This document shows, one piece after another, positions 45,437-57,300 of a stretch of DNA of 64,000 nucleotides (position 1 is its first letter; every line of letters begins with the position of its first letter). The stretch is from Paracamarosporium sp. OC-R06-R3 (taxonomy: Eukaryota > Ascomycota > Dothideomycetes > Pleosporales > Didymosphaeriaceae): the NCBI GenBank assembly GCA_019828545.1, contig JACVRA010000064.1:62001-126000 (forward strand), read 5' to 3'. Below the pieces are notes generated by a model. The model did not search any database. It was not told where the DNA came from and saw nothing but the letters and a program-made list of their open reading frames with translations. The translations under genes were made by a program, and so were the position numbers.

Positions 45437-46048
45437 CTAGAACGTGTCAGACGTATGATTAGCCGAAAGTGGGTATAGTGCAGGAACGGACATGAGCTTG
45501 CCTGATCTGTAGGCCTTGCCGCCGCCACTAATCGTAATGAGCATGAATTGCACCGGGATATAAGCGTCGATGATTGACGGATTCCAATTCACGATAGGGG
45601 CGAGAAGCGCTCCGCGACGCTGTGCCACACCCGGGACTTGCAGGCTTTTGAGGCTCGAACGTTCATGATCACGCATCCCGATGGTTACACTGTCTAAGCA
45701 GATTTTCAATTGGCCCACAGAAGTATAAGTCGCAGACATGCGGTGAGCTTTTCTCGGTGTAATAGAGCATGTACTCAGTGCCGTGATAGTGGGTCTTTGA
45801 GGGCGGCACCGCGTTGAGTGATACGCGCGCACGAACATATGCATGCGCTCATCAAACTGATGAAAACTTTTCGGGTGAGACATCTGATTCACATGACAAA
45901 GTTCGAGGTTCGAAAACAGAAAAGGACGAAATGTTAGCTGCCGCCATGCGCTCGTTGGTGTATTGGCAAAGATCGAGGCTGAAACCATGAATAAAGAGAC
46001 TATTGGCCCCTGCATCGGATCGAGCAAGTCGTTCGGCCCTATAGTCAA
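45437..46048 (-). CDS. Doubtful ORF, 203 aa
   Basis: An unbroken frame from ATG to TAG with a final segment (RRGALLAPIVNWNPSIIDAYIP ... SGGGKAYRSGKL) that looks more protein-like than the start. I do not recognise it. It could be the 3' exon of a real gene whose upstream part is unmodelled, a degenerate gene, or chance. It lies between the SGNH and DHA1 genes on the same strand. Confidence 0.3.
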   Translation of the reverse strand: MTIGPNDLLDPMQGPIVSLFMVSASIFANTPTSAWRQLTFRPFLFSNLELCHVNQMSHPKSFHQFDERMHMFVRAYHSTRCRPQRPTITALSTCSITPRKAHRMSATYTSVGQLKICLDSVTIGMRDHERSSLKSLQVPGVAQRRGALLAPIVNWNPSIIDAYIPVQFMLITISGGGKAYRSGKLMSVPALYPLSANHTSDTF

Positions 46049-46079
46049 AACACGAGATCAGTCGATGGCCTCACCCCCA

Positions 46080-47555
46080 TTACCTCCCTTCCTCCGTCTC
46101 CAACTCCACGGTCCACAAATGGAATCGGCTCCTCTCCCTTAGCCAACCTCCCCACTTCCAGAGCACCCATGGCACGGGCGTCATCCCCACCGCAATGAAA
46201 CCCAATGTACTACTCGCCCATGGTGTGCCCATTCGCACATACATCTGCCTGGCGAACAGTGGAAACCCCGCGCTGAACAATGACCTCAGGACAGCGTTAG
46301 CCGCCCAAGCACTCGCAGAGAATCTTCCATAGCAATCGCTCAGATACGCGTTCGTGCCCAAGAACAAAGTGACAAAACCTATGCCGAAGGGCACACCCGC
46401 AGCAATAGGGACAAGCGGGTGGGTCGGCGGAAGTGCTGTCCAGCCGAACCAAAAGAGCGCGATCGGTATGAACCACGCGATGACGATGAGGTGCGGGAGC
46501 CGTGCCTCGGGCTTTGGCCCTATCTTCTTCACGACTGCGCCGTGCAGATCATTGATCCATGGCGAGCTTGTCGTAGCAATAGCCATACCAATGCCGATGC
46601 CAATAAAAGACAATCCAGACCTGCCCTGACTCCAGTGTCGGCCTTGCTGGAAGACCACGGGGTAAGCGGTAAAATCTAGATACAGGATGCCCCAAATGAA
46701 CGCAGAGTAGAGACCTAGCGTGAATAGAATAGGTTCTGTAAAGAGCATGATCCAGGGGCGCGTCAGATCCTTTGCGTAGCGTTCCTTGAAAGACAGGCGA
46801 GCTGGTTTGATGCCAGCTTTCTCCTTTTTCCATCGGAGAAGAACCGTGGCATATGTTTCTGGGAGAAGAAAAAGCATGGTGATATATACCGCGCTAGAGA
46901 CAATAGTGACGATCCAATAATGCCACCTCCAGCTGAGGTTTTCCGCCACGAACCCGCCCACCACAGGAGCAACAACCGGCCCTAGTGAACTCCCCGTCGA
47001 AAATAGCGCGAATGGGACCGATCTTTGACTCTGTAGCCACATGTCTGCCAGACTACCGCCACTGTTCGTGACTGAAGGCGCACCGAAAAAGCCACACAGA
47101 AATCGTAGGATCAATAGCGTTTCTATGTTGGGCGCAAGCGCACATCCTAGGTTGCAACAACAGAACAGCCCGACCACGATGCGGAAGATCAGTGTCCTTC
47201 CCAGAACCTCTGATAATGGAGCAAAGAGCAGGGGTCCTGTGGCAAAGCCAAGCAAAAATGTGGTGACCGGCAGCGTTGCGACCGTTTGAGAGACGCCGAA
47301 AGATTTGGATACTGCGTTGATGGCGGCGGTGTGGATGCTGGAGGCGAAGGTAATATTCGCGGTCAAGAGAACAATTACCAGGGTCGCTGACCACTTTTTG
47401 GTCGAGGGCCATTGTGTTGGGATTTCGTGGGGTTCGAGCTTGATGGCAAGACTGGCAGTGTCGATGACGGTTTGATCGTTCGTCTGCTCGACGGATGCGT
47501 TCTTCTCAAGGTCTTGCCCTACGATGCCGTCGGAAATCTGAGTCGACTGCTGCAT
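46080..47555 (-). CDS. MFS transporter, DHA1 (drug:H+ antiporter) family
   Basis: Intronless, 491 aa from the Met at 47555 (MQQSTQISDG); an in-frame upstream Met at 47645 would add 30 unlikely residues. Twelve membrane segments can be traced from about residue 55. The loop after helix 2 carries the MFS motif in LLFAPLSEVLGR, and helix 5 carries the antiporter motif in GSSLGPVVAPVVGG, typical of DHA1. Members export drugs, polyamines and secondary metabolites across the plasma membrane. Proximity to a Zn2Cys6 regulator (0.6 kb) suggests, but does not show, co-regulation. Confidence 0.9.
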   Translation of the reverse strand: MQQSTQISDGIVGQDLEKNASVEQTNDQTVIDTASLAIKLEPHEIPTQWPSTKKWSATLVIVLLTANITFASSIHTAAINAVSKSFGVSQTVATLPVTTFLLGFATGPLLFAPLSEVLGRTLIFRIVVGLFCCCNLGCALAPNIETLLILRFLCGFFGAPSVTNSGGSLADMWLQSQRSVPFALFSTGSSLGPVVAPVVGGFVAENLSWRWHYWIVTIVSSAVYITMLFLLPETYATVLLRWKKEKAGIKPARLSFKERYAKDLTRPWIMLFTEPILFTLGLYSAFIWGILYLDFTAYPVVFQQGRHWSQGRSGLSFIGIGIGMAIATTSSPWINDLHGAVVKKIGPKPEARLPHLIVIAWFIPIALFWFGWTALPPTHPLVPIAAGVPFGIGFVTLFLGTNAYLSDCYGRFSASAWAANAVLRSLFSAGFPLFARQMYVRMGTPWASSTLGFIAVGMTPVPWVLWKWGGWLRERSRFHLWTVELETEEGR

Positions 47556-48175
47556 GTTGTAGAAACGGTATAGACAAACGAAAAGCATACGATTGTAACC
47601 ATCGGCATGTTGATGATGGCATTGTCCTGATATACACTTGCACACTAAGTACGCAAGTACATATGATGCATCGCAAGAATCAGCCCTAATCTACTTCGGT
47701 ATACACGCTTTGGATGCCGCCCTTGCGCATAGTAGTACAGCTCCAAGATCATCACTTCTCAAATACGAAGACTGAAGAACGATGACTAGACAGTGCTGTT
47801 CGAATGCCCTAAGCTGTTGGGAGCACTTAAGCGAAAGACGGTCGTTGTCGATGACCAGGGTGTAAGTCCGATTCGCTTTGCTTCAAATTCCGAACCCCGA
47901 TGCAGCAATCCTCGCCAGGGGCGTATCTTATACGACGTTGGCGGAACAATTCCGAAGGAAGCCTGATGTCCTTTCCAAGTTGAGGATTCCAACACGAGGA
48001 GTCGACTTGATATTACTCGATATGTCGCCACGATCGGAGCGAAGGATACACGCTGTAGCAGCACCTCGGGGGAGTGCTTTGATCTAGAGAAGTCAAGGCT
48101 CACGACGCATACGCTCACCGCTATGATGTCTGATCGACAGGAGCAATAAAAGCTCGAGTCACACGCGTAGAGGTT
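47556..48175. other. Intergenic, nothing recognised
   Basis: The 0.62 kb between the Zn2Cys6 stop and the transporter start; it must hold the transporter promoter. No gene supported. Confidence 0.45.
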
Positions 48176-50729
48176 TCAATTTGTCCATGTCGCCGCATAC
48201 CCTCCATCAATTGGGTAGTTTATTGGCTCGCTCCCGAAATTGATTGGATCACCCCAAAAGCCCTAAACGGTGTGAGCTACGTCTACGCTTTAGAGCATAC
48301 ACTTACGAAGTCGAACTCGGGCAGTTCCCCACCGGTTTGCGTGTTGCCGATGATGTTGTCAAAATTGATATCATTCCAATGAAACTGGGCCTGTTCGGCC
48401 GTCTGCAGTGGCTGCAGTACTTGGGACTGCGGCTCAATAGTTGGCGGTATCATCGGCTGAGGCGATTCCTGCTTAGCATATGTAGTCATCGGTTGAGCAT
48501 ACATTGCTAATCCATTTAGTGGAACAGAGGTCGGCGCCTGCGGTGCATTGCTGTACGGGAGCGGTGATGCTTCGGACTGGCTGGAACGTGTACTTCCCTC
48601 CTCGCCGATAAGCCTATCAATCATGCTTTTGACTGCTTGCCATGGTCGGGTATTGTTCTGTTCTTTGAGTAGCCTGGAGAGTTGAAGCGCTCGAATGGCA
48701 CGGTGTCGATCCGGCGCATCAAAGAGAGGGTTGCGGAGTTCGGAGAGGACGTGCATAATCGCTTGGAAAGCAGCGTGGCCTCCTAAATGTGTCAACTACA
48801 TCAGAGAGATGTATAGAGGAAATCGTACCTATATGCCACTGAAAGCGGGCAGCGTCTACATCTGCCGTCGCACCATTCAAGGTCTCAATCATGTTAACAG
48901 ATTTCTCGAAGATTCTGTAAATAAGCGTTAGCTATTTAGTCAAAGCTCTGCATTTGTAGATTTTGTGAAACTCACGACCTCCGAACGTCGATCGAAAAGA
49001 CTACGTCACGAAAAGCTCGCGGCATTCGAAGCCAGAAGAGCACGTAGCATCTCCACTCTAGCAAGGTTGCCAGGCCGAGACTTAGTCGCTGTATCGGGAC
49101 ATCACGACTAGCGAACCGCAGAAATTTCCTGTAGTTATCTTCATGCATCTCCTCCACCATCTTCTGGATCTGCTGGTAGATGGACTGTAATTCCATCGCC
49201 GGATCAGGCCCAGATGTGCCATGCAAGCCAGATTCCAGCATGCGACGTTCTAGTCGATAAGTACTTTTAATAATCCGTCTTGATGCTCGCGAGCCAACGA
49301 AGCGGATCAGCTGATAGGTCATGGACGTCCATCGCTCCTCGTTGTAAGGGGTCGCTCCCGGACTCTCCCCTTCGACCAACTCTTCGTCCTCTATGTTTCG
49401 AGGTAGTAGTGTGGTATAGTCATCTTCGGCTATGCTTGGCTCCTGCCCTTTAGCTTCAGCAGCTCTGAACTCGAGAGAGCAAATTTGATGCCAGGCTCTC
49501 CGTCGGAGTTCGACTGTGACTACATCGAATGTGCCAGGAGGGAAGAGAGATGGATCCCGATGTAATCCTTGATTTAGAGCTATCCGTATGGCGACACCGA
49601 GGAGAGCCCATGCTTTGCCTATACTTTGTTAGACCGGCGCGCATACTCAAAGGCTTGGCGTACCTATATCTTCTTCCCTAGTGATACATGTCAGCCATAT
49701 TATGAAAGCTTGAAACAACTCTAGACTTGGGCTAGTGAGGTAATTCCCTCGGGCGAGGCCAATCTCGACACCTAGCTCATACTTCGCCATAAGATCTTCT
49801 CTTGATTCTCCAAATCTGCTCTCGACCACTGCAGGTGGTAATGAATTGATTGCTGAATAGAATATAGCAAACGCAAGGGGATGTACATCGTTGGCATAGG
49901 TCGGGAGCTTCCGGATCAAGGTCGGCCTATGGGTGGCTCTAACTACAGGATCGACATTGGTGAAATATATATCGAGAAGTGCCTCGCGCTGTTCCTGAGT
50001 TTCCGGCATCAGCATCTCTAGTGATACGCCAAGTTTCGCTCGACCCAGACTAATGAGATGGATGAGATTGTTCTGCGTCGGACCATCTTGATTTTCATCC
50101 GTTTTATCGCCTAAGAGCGCTTTTATATCTTGGATCTGGTTGCACAATCAGAACGACTTCGAAGCACAACCAGTGATGCCTACCTCATCAGCCAGGAGAG
50201 CATAATGTAGTGATGACACGAATTTACTTTGACCGCCGTCAAGGAGGAGCGTGCCATCATTGTTATCTGAAGACATACCAGCTCCCTGTGATGTCTGGCT
50301 AGTCGTTGATGGTGAAAGTTCCGAATCGTGTCCATGCTCTTCTTCGTGACGAATGTATCGTGGCAGCTGTTGTTGCTGCTGCTGCTGTTGGGGATGTCCC
50401 GATACGGCCTTTTCCAAAAGCAACTCGAGCCGGTCTAATCGTGCCTGCACATCGCCGTTTCTTGACAATTTGCTGTTGCCGGCAAGGGCCGGTTTCGATA
50501 TGCGACTTCCGCCTGAGCCCACGCCTGAGCCGAGCATCTGGTCTGAGGCGTAGAGGCACACATGGTTACCGCGGGTACATGCTCCACACACTGGGTGGAC
50601 GTGATCGCACTTGACTTTCCTTCTTCTACATGTGAGACAGGATGAAATTATGCGCTGACGACCGCCGGAAGGCTTTGGCGCGGCACCCGGGGAATGTGGT
50701 GTTGAGCCTGGTCGCGATGAATCTGTCAT
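48176..50729 (-). CDS. Zn2Cys6 fungal transcription factor
   Basis: Six exons, complement(48176..48262, 48307..48779, 48829..48914, 48976..49618, 49664..50135, 50184..50729), 768 aa. The DNA-binding domain is near residue 31: CLTCRRRKVKCDHVHPVCGAC then CLYA, the six-cysteine binuclear cluster with a basic loop. A coiled coil for dimerisation follows (ARLDRLELLLEKA), then a glutamine tract, then the fungal-specific regulatory domain (HRPTLIRKLPTY, GKAWALLGVAIRIALNQGLHRDPS, RRRAWHQICSLE). The C-terminus is Pro/Gln-rich and ends in an acidic/aromatic tail spread over the last two exons (LPEFDF / GFWGDP). Exon 5 has two acceptors 3 nt apart (48782 or 48779). It may regulate its neighbours; no direct evidence. 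Confidence 0.9.
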
Positions 50730-52423
50730 GTTCGTACGACTCGTCGAACTAATCCCGCCGAGGTGAGTGAGACAAGATGCTTGAATGACTGGAAGGCTTC
50801 GGCTTACAAGGAGGATCGCACTGTTTCCGCGTTGCTCCTCTTTGCCGTTCTAGGCTAGAGCAGACGATCGATCGCCGCACGCTTACTGCTTCGGTGACAC
50901 ACGCTGCTCCCACGTCTGCGGCTCTGCCTCGTCGAGGGAAATTCCAAGTGCACGCAGCTTCAGTGATGGAGTTTTCGTCATGGGTTGTTTTCTTTCTTTG
51001 AGTGGGAGCGTGCGATTGGCAGATTTGCAGACCACGTACCTCGGCATGCAATGACAAAGCAGCCGACCCTACCGCAATCCCATCTTGTAAGCGACGATCT
51101 TCGATATCAACCATGTGATGCATGGTTACTGGCACGTGACAGCGCGAAATGTTGGAGTGCGTGAAACATCCGTTGTAAACCTACAGCCAACAACTCTGGC
51201 TTGATCTCAGGGACCTGTTCGACAAGGCATAACAGAACTCCACGTTAGCGGCCCACTTTCAGGCGAATTTTATCAAGAAAACCTCGTGTGATAACATTAA
51301 GAAGGTATTTCCCAACAAGCAAAATCATGCTCATCACCTTCCAGAACAATAATGAGCACACATGAACGAATGGTTCGCCCAAAATACGCATCGCACCGTC
51401 ATCCATGTGGTATGCACTACAGGTTTCCAATTCGATGCCTCTTGGACTAGTTTCTTCTAAACGACTAGAATATTCATCATAAAACGCAAAATTCCGTGAT
51501 TATTAGCTTACAGTTCAAGGATATGGCAAGCTCGAAGCATGTATAAGTTCCAGACGTTCTGTGACCGACATACGTTTCAACACAAGCCGGACATCCTCAC
51601 TTCAAGCTTATCAGCCTTTTATTGCTACAACATCCGGCGTTAGTAACCACAAACCGTATATCGTATGCACAGTTCCATCTTTAGATTTGTAGAATAACAT
51701 CTAGTGTACGACACAGGTCGCACACTATTACCTTCAAAGGTGTTACCAAGATGGCATCTACCGTACCAATCCACTTCAGTCAACCATCACGATTGGTCGT
51801 CTCTCCAGATTTCAATCAAGAAAACTGCAGATCACCTTTTTATTACACCTACATCAGCCTCCATGCTGCACTTTGATCCGCCGCACTTCCGCGGGACTTC
51901 CGCGTGGAACCTCCGCAACTAAACGCCTCGCAAACTCATGCTCATGCTCTTTATGATTTCCAATCTTCTTTAATGAATTACTTCTTTTGAACGATAAGAT
52001 GAAGCAACAAAGTATCAAACATTCGTAGGAGCGAGATAGCGTTGCTACAAGCGGCGGAATTCCGTTTAGCGCGCAACTGCACGCTTGCCTGATCGTAAGC
52101 ACTTTGTGCATACGGCCAAACTAAAGGCGTGAATGGCGCGGGATGTATAGTAGTGTAGGTGGAGACTAGAGCCTAGGCGAACGCCATCGAGGTTCGTTAC
52201 TGGTTGGGGTCGTTCAATCGTAGTCTTGATTGGCTGCATGCACTGTACAATGTTGTTGGAGGGTTTGAGCCAAGGAGCAATGCCACAGGCTCCGAGTACA
52301 GTGTACTTCCCTCGGCGGGTACGATAGTACAATAATAGGATTTCTCGCAATATTTAAGCTCAGTGATTTCCATAGTAGGCGTACACGTCTGTTCATACTG
52401 AGTCCGTTCACCTGACAGCAATA
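50730..52423. other. Intergenic, 1.7 kb
   Basis: A divergent region between the Zn2Cys6 and aldehyde dehydrogenase genes. A 128-codon minus frame at 50749-51135 overlaps the likely leader of the regulator and is not convincing. A direct repeat ACTTCCGCG occurs at 51885 and again 11 bp later (51896). Nothing else is recognised. Confidence 0.4.
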
Positions 52424-54577
52424 ATGGCCCCCAAACTTCACACCCAACTCTTCATCAACAATGAAGTAAGTTTCAAATGCCGCGATGGAGCAGCCCATGC
52501 CTACTATGGCATTTGCACTTTAGTCCTTGGTGCCGACGTTCCTTCGTTATCGGTTCCTACCTCCAAAACCTTTGCCCTTCCACCTCAGCTCCTTCCTCGT
52601 TCCTCAGACCACAATCTTACTAATCTGCAACCTCATAGTACGTCGACGCCCAATCGACAGAGCGCCTCACTATCTACTCCCCGCACGACGAAAGTCTAGT
52701 GGCGTCTGACATCCAATGCGCCTCTCAAGCCGATGTCGACGCTGCTGTCGCTGCCGCGAGGGCCGCATTCAAAGGCGAGTGGTCAACATGGACTCCGCGG
52801 CAAAGGAGCGATGTAAGTAGAATTGCCCCTCATGTCCATTTAGCCACACTGCAAGCCACAAGATCTTGGCTACCTTCATCTCAGCTTATTTATAAACATA
52901 CGTGCTGACATTGTCACTCGCGCAGGTTATGGTCCGTTTCGCCGACCTGGTCGAAAAGCACCTCGATGACCTCGCACCTTGGGAGGGGCGCTGCATGGGT
53001 GAGTAAACTGCATCGATGGGGCTCAACAGCTTTTCAGCTGCAGTAATTGTAACCATTTGCGGAGCTCGAAGTGCTGACAGCATAACGTTTTCAGGTCAGC
53101 CACTTGCGGTGACGAAATTTGTATATACTTTCCTGATTGATTCCTTTCGATATTAGTACGTCCTGTTCTCGTTGTATCCCCTCAACTCCTCGCCATCAGA
53201 TGCTAAGACTTCTCCCCTCACAGTGCGGGCTGGACGGATAAACTTGCGGGTGAAGCTTTCCCTGAAAGAGATGGAAGCTACAAGGTACTTGAAGCCTGCC
53301 CAGATGAATAGAGCATCACTGACTGGCATCTAGATTGTCCAATACGATCCCATCGGTGTCTGTGCCGGAATTGGTGCCTGGAACGGTTCTCCTATATTCT
53401 TCGGTTGCAAAGTTGCTGCTGCAATGGCCGTTGGGTGCACATTCATTTACAAAGGAAGCGAGAAGAGCCCGCTTGGTATCTTGGCCTTGGGTGACTACAT
53501 CAAGGAAGCTGGATTTCCGCCTGGTAGGCCGTGACTGGAACTTGACTCGTCTGGAAATGTGCTAATTGTAGTCCAGGCGTCATCAACATTCTCACGGGTG
53601 ATGGAAAAGTGGGCGCAGCGCTGGCCAGCCACATGGACATCAACAAAATCTCCTTAACCGGTTCGGTCAATGCAGGGAAGAAAGTGCAGGAACTAGCAGC
53701 GAAGAGGTAAGCCATGCACGCAACCAGACATGCCAAATCTCGCAGTTGTTGACCGTTTGAAAGCAATTTGAAGCGTGTCGTTCTCGAGCTAGGAGGCAAA
53801 TCTCCCTCCCTCATTTTCGCGGATGCCGACCTCGAAAATGCTCTTGAGCACCATAGCCGGGGCTTCCTCTTCAACAGCACTCAAAACTGCATCGCCGCAT
53901 CACGAACGTTTGTTGAAGAATCGATCGCCCCCAAATTTATCGAGGAGCTAAAGACGCGGTACGAACAGCTCGGTCAGCAAACTGGCGATCCTGCAGATCC
54001 AAAGACATTTCTGGGCCCCCTCGTGGATGGCAAGCAATTCGAGCGTGTGCTAGGCTTCCTCGAGGAGGGAAAGAAGGAGGCTGAGCTGGTGACAGGCGGA
54101 GCACGACATGGAGACAAAGGATTCTATGTTGAACCAACAATCTTCCTGAACCCCAAGGACGACGCGCGTATATATCGTGAAGAAATCTTTGGACCCGTGA
54201 TTACGATTCGGACATTCAAGACGGAAGAAGAGGCCGTCAAGTTGGCCAACGACACCAGCTACGGCTTGTCATGTAAGCGGGCGATAACGACATTTGTTGA
54301 GAGCATGGCTAACTGGGAACAGCATGCATCTTCACGGGTTCTACGAGCCGTGCACTCCGACTAGCCAGGCAGCTTGAGGCGGGCATGGTGAATATTAATA
54401 CCGCGCAGGTGTTTTCGGTTGAGGCGCCGTTCGGAGGGAGCAAGGAGTCTGGACTGGGACGCGAGTGTGGAAAACAGGGTCTGATGCATTACGTGGAGAC
54501 GAAGACGGTATTCATCAAGTATGTTTTGCGCGACAAGACGAGTTCCGAGACTGACTGTGAACAGCATGAGGGTGTGA
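52424..54577 (+). CDS. NAD(P)-dependent aldehyde dehydrogenase
   Basis: Ten exons, 52424..52465, 52639..52812, 52926..52998, 53095..53155, 53224..53284, 53334..53523, 53577..53706, 53764..54272, 54323..54518 and 54565..54577, 482 aa. The general base is E252 in LELGGKSP and the nucleophile C286 in STQNC. Cofactor and substrate signatures include WNGSPIFFGCKVAAAMAVGC, KGSEKSPLG, TGSVNAGKK and EEIFGPV. Size matches the ~490-aa ALDH family, which oxidises aldehydes to acids. The Cys is preceded by QN rather than the common GQ. No mitochondrial presequence. The last coding exon is 13 nt (MRV-stop), required by phase but weakly constrained. Confidence 0.9.
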
Positions 54578-55346
54578 GATGGCTCACAGGCAGCATGGTC
54601 GAAGGTAGGGGCATTCAAAGGGCCGTGAAAGGGGTGACTTGTCGTCGAAGCGAGCAATGTCAGTGTTGGTGTAGCACATGACGCCAGTAGGAGCATGGAG
54701 TTGTTCGCGAGGCTTATCGAGGCTGGCGCGAGTGGGGCGGCAGGGGTGATGGTCGGGGCGGCAGAGAGGCATTGGGCGTGCCCTGGTTGCGTCCCGCGGC
54801 GCCGTAGATGATGGTGCCCAAGAATCCATTCGCTGATGCAGACATTATGCTGAAGAGGGCCGGGAAAAGGTGTGGATGCATGCGTGAGGCGCGGGGCTGG
54901 GCCAATTCCAGCACTCGATGGCGGAACAACGTGCGGGCCGCTGCATGGCCGTCACGTCACGGGCCGGCGCCGATGCTCTGAATGGCCCACAGCGTTCGCG
55001 CCCAGCCGCCGCCAAACCTCGACGAGTGCTTGTTGGACAGAGCTCCCATGCCACTTGGTGCCGTGCCCTGTCCAATATGAGCCCGCCCCCGCGTTCCCAA
55101 TTGAAGATGCTTCGTCCCAGCTTGCTCTCCCAATCCGACGACGGGGCTCGACGCCCGCAGACTGGCCTCTTCTGCTCTGCTGGATACATCGAGCATCAGA
55201 AGATTGTACGCCTCACCTGGGCCTGACCTGTCCTTGCCAGCTCACCCGACCGCTCGCCTTGCCCTGCCCTGCCCTACCCTCTTCCTTCTTAGCACCGTCG
55301 CTTTATTGTTCCTGTGTATAGCCTCGCGCACCATGTACGCCCGACC
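54578..55346. other. Intergenic, GC-rich, nothing firmly recognised
   Basis: Overlapping GC-driven frames on both strands, none with family features. A short CCCTG repeat run lies around 55259-55280, just before the next gene. Confidence 0.4.
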
Positions 55347-56836
55347 ATGAACGACCCTGATCCCGGTGCGTTCTGCCTTATCCACCGTTGATGGCAGCTA
55401 CAGCTGACCGAGCACTTGTAGCCGTTCGCGATAGCACATTGAGCGCCCTCAGGATATCCTGTCCCTCTGCCGACATGCTCCCTCAAGACCACAGTCCCCT
55501 GGACAACCCGTTTGTCGTGGCAGAAGCAGACGTGGAGTGGTCCGACGAAGAAGTGCTCATCCCTAAGAGACGGAAGACGGCCTACGTGCCGCAAATCGTC
55601 CACACCACACCTCGAATATCCATGACTGCGGCTGAAACCTCTTCGGATGAAACTGAGTCGCCAGAGCCCAGCCCCAATCGTCTGTCGGTCAATGGCTCAC
55701 CCCTCATACCGCCAAAGTCGCCCTCAAGACCCGACGTACGGCCGGGAAGCAGCCAGGACGACCTCGTCAAGCGCTTCTACGATGTGACGCGCGAGCGGGA
55801 TGCATTGAGGAAGGAGCTCCAGAGAAAGTCCATGGGACCCCATGGCATCCCCGCACGCGCCTCGGTCGTGTACAAGTCAGACGAGAAAGCCCTCATCGAA
55901 GAACTCCACGTCCTGCGCGACGAGATCCGCATCTGGGCCGAGGAATACTTCACGGGGGCACCCTCGTCGTCGCGCCGCCGGCCACACCTCCACCCGGCAA
56001 AGGAGCTCTTCGGCTCCCTCACCGACAACTACGCGGCGTACCTCAAGCACCCGCATGACCGACCGCTCCTCGTCCAGTCGTTCGTGTGGTCAAGGCTACA
56101 GCAGCGCGTCTTCAGCACGCTGAACAAGGGCTGCGGATACATCTGGGCGGGCAAGCTGGGCGACCGCAAGCTCCGGCCCCTCAACGACACGCTGCGCAAA
56201 GGTATATTCTTCCCGCGCTCCACGCTCCCATCGTCGTACTCACAGGGCCTCTCAGCCGTCAAGAACGAAGAACAAGCAGAGGAGTACCACCGGTGGCGCG
56301 CCATGACGGTCAACCTCCTCGTGCCCCAGGTCGACGGCAAGCTGAATCCCGCCTTCGACGCCTCCCCCGTCTTCAAGTGGATCCGCCGCTTCTGCGCCAG
56401 GCTGCGCAGACGATTGCGGCCCTGGTCCACGCAGAGCTTGCGCTTGGGTAAAGACCAGCTGTACACGATTGTTTCGGCGGCCGTGGCGCTCGATCTCAAG
56501 ATGAAGAGGCAGCGCGCGGACTACCGCTTTATTACGTGGACGGGGGGCCGCCCGAACCAATTCTGGGGGTACGGCTTCTACGACTCGGAGATGGAGGATG
56601 TGGAGAGCGAGGACGAGGGCGGGTACGGAGGCAGCGTGATAAGCGGCGCGAGTAGGGCGCGGCGACGCGTCGAGCTCAGTTTGGCGCCTGCGCTCGAAAG
56701 ATGCGGCAACGCGAATGGCCATGTGTTTGATCAGAACTTTATACTGGTCAAGGCCGACGTTACTTGTAGACGGCTGGAACGGCCGAGAGAGCCTTGGAAG
56801 AGGAAACCGGGGTTCTTTAATAGAGGGCGTGGGTAA
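55347..56836 (+). CDS. Hypothetical Arg-rich protein with coiled coil, 477 aa
   Basis: Preferred model 55347..55365 and 55422..56836, in which ATG-AAC-GAC-CCT is spliced over 56 nt to give MNDPDPAVRDSTL. A one-exon start at 55388 keeps the same downstream frame. The N-terminus is acidic and disordered with a basic IPKRRKT signal. A coiled coil follows (RFYDVTRERDALRKELQRK; EKALIEELHVLRDEIRIW), then a folded Trp/Arg-rich region (FVWSRLQQRVFSTLN, VFKWIRRFCARLRRR) and a basic tail. Probably nuclear. Its codon choice is more GC-rich than that of genes in the first half of the window. No family recognised. Confidence 0.7.
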
Positions 56837-57300
56837 GGCTTTAGGAAAGATGGGGTAGGATGTGGTATAGTAGTAGGCTGAGGGGAGGATATGTTGTGAT
56901 ATGATTGCCATGAATACGAAGTGTGTCGATACTTGTATGCGTGTGCTCAGGAGCTTCGGTTCTCGTATGTGATGATGATTCATGCAGTGATCGCGTGCAC
57001 TATGTACATATATGCAAGCCACGTTGTAAAATGCCATCGCTCCTGTAGCGATGACTAAGTACTTGCGCAAGTACATGTACGCCCCATGTCTCGCTCGTGA
57101 GATACACTACAAGCGCCAAACGCCACCCAATGCATCGCTGAAGTGTAATCGACCATGTCCTCCCTACGTTTCTCTCTCATCCGTCAGCCCGCCAGCCTAT
57201 TCCCCTTCTCGATCCCCACCCACCTCTCTTGATCTAGAACTCCTCCCTTCCCACGCTCCACCACTCCCCCCTCCCATCCAGAATTCTTCGCGAAAGATTC
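56837..57300. other. Intergenic, nothing recognised
   Basis: Between convergent genes; a CT-rich stretch at about 57160-57290 overlaps the likely 3' region of trs33. Confidence 0.5.

Noticed and set aside
50749..51135. 128-codon minus frame upstream of the Zn2Cys6 gene
   Set aside because: No recognisable product; Ser/Arg/Cys-rich composition and position fit the leader or promoter of the regulator.
54714..55226. Overlapping frames on both strands around 55 kb
   Set aside because: GC-driven, mutually overlapping, no splice partners and no known motif.
55257..55280. CCCTG short tandem run
   Set aside because: A few imperfect copies only; too short to be a telomere-like or functional array.
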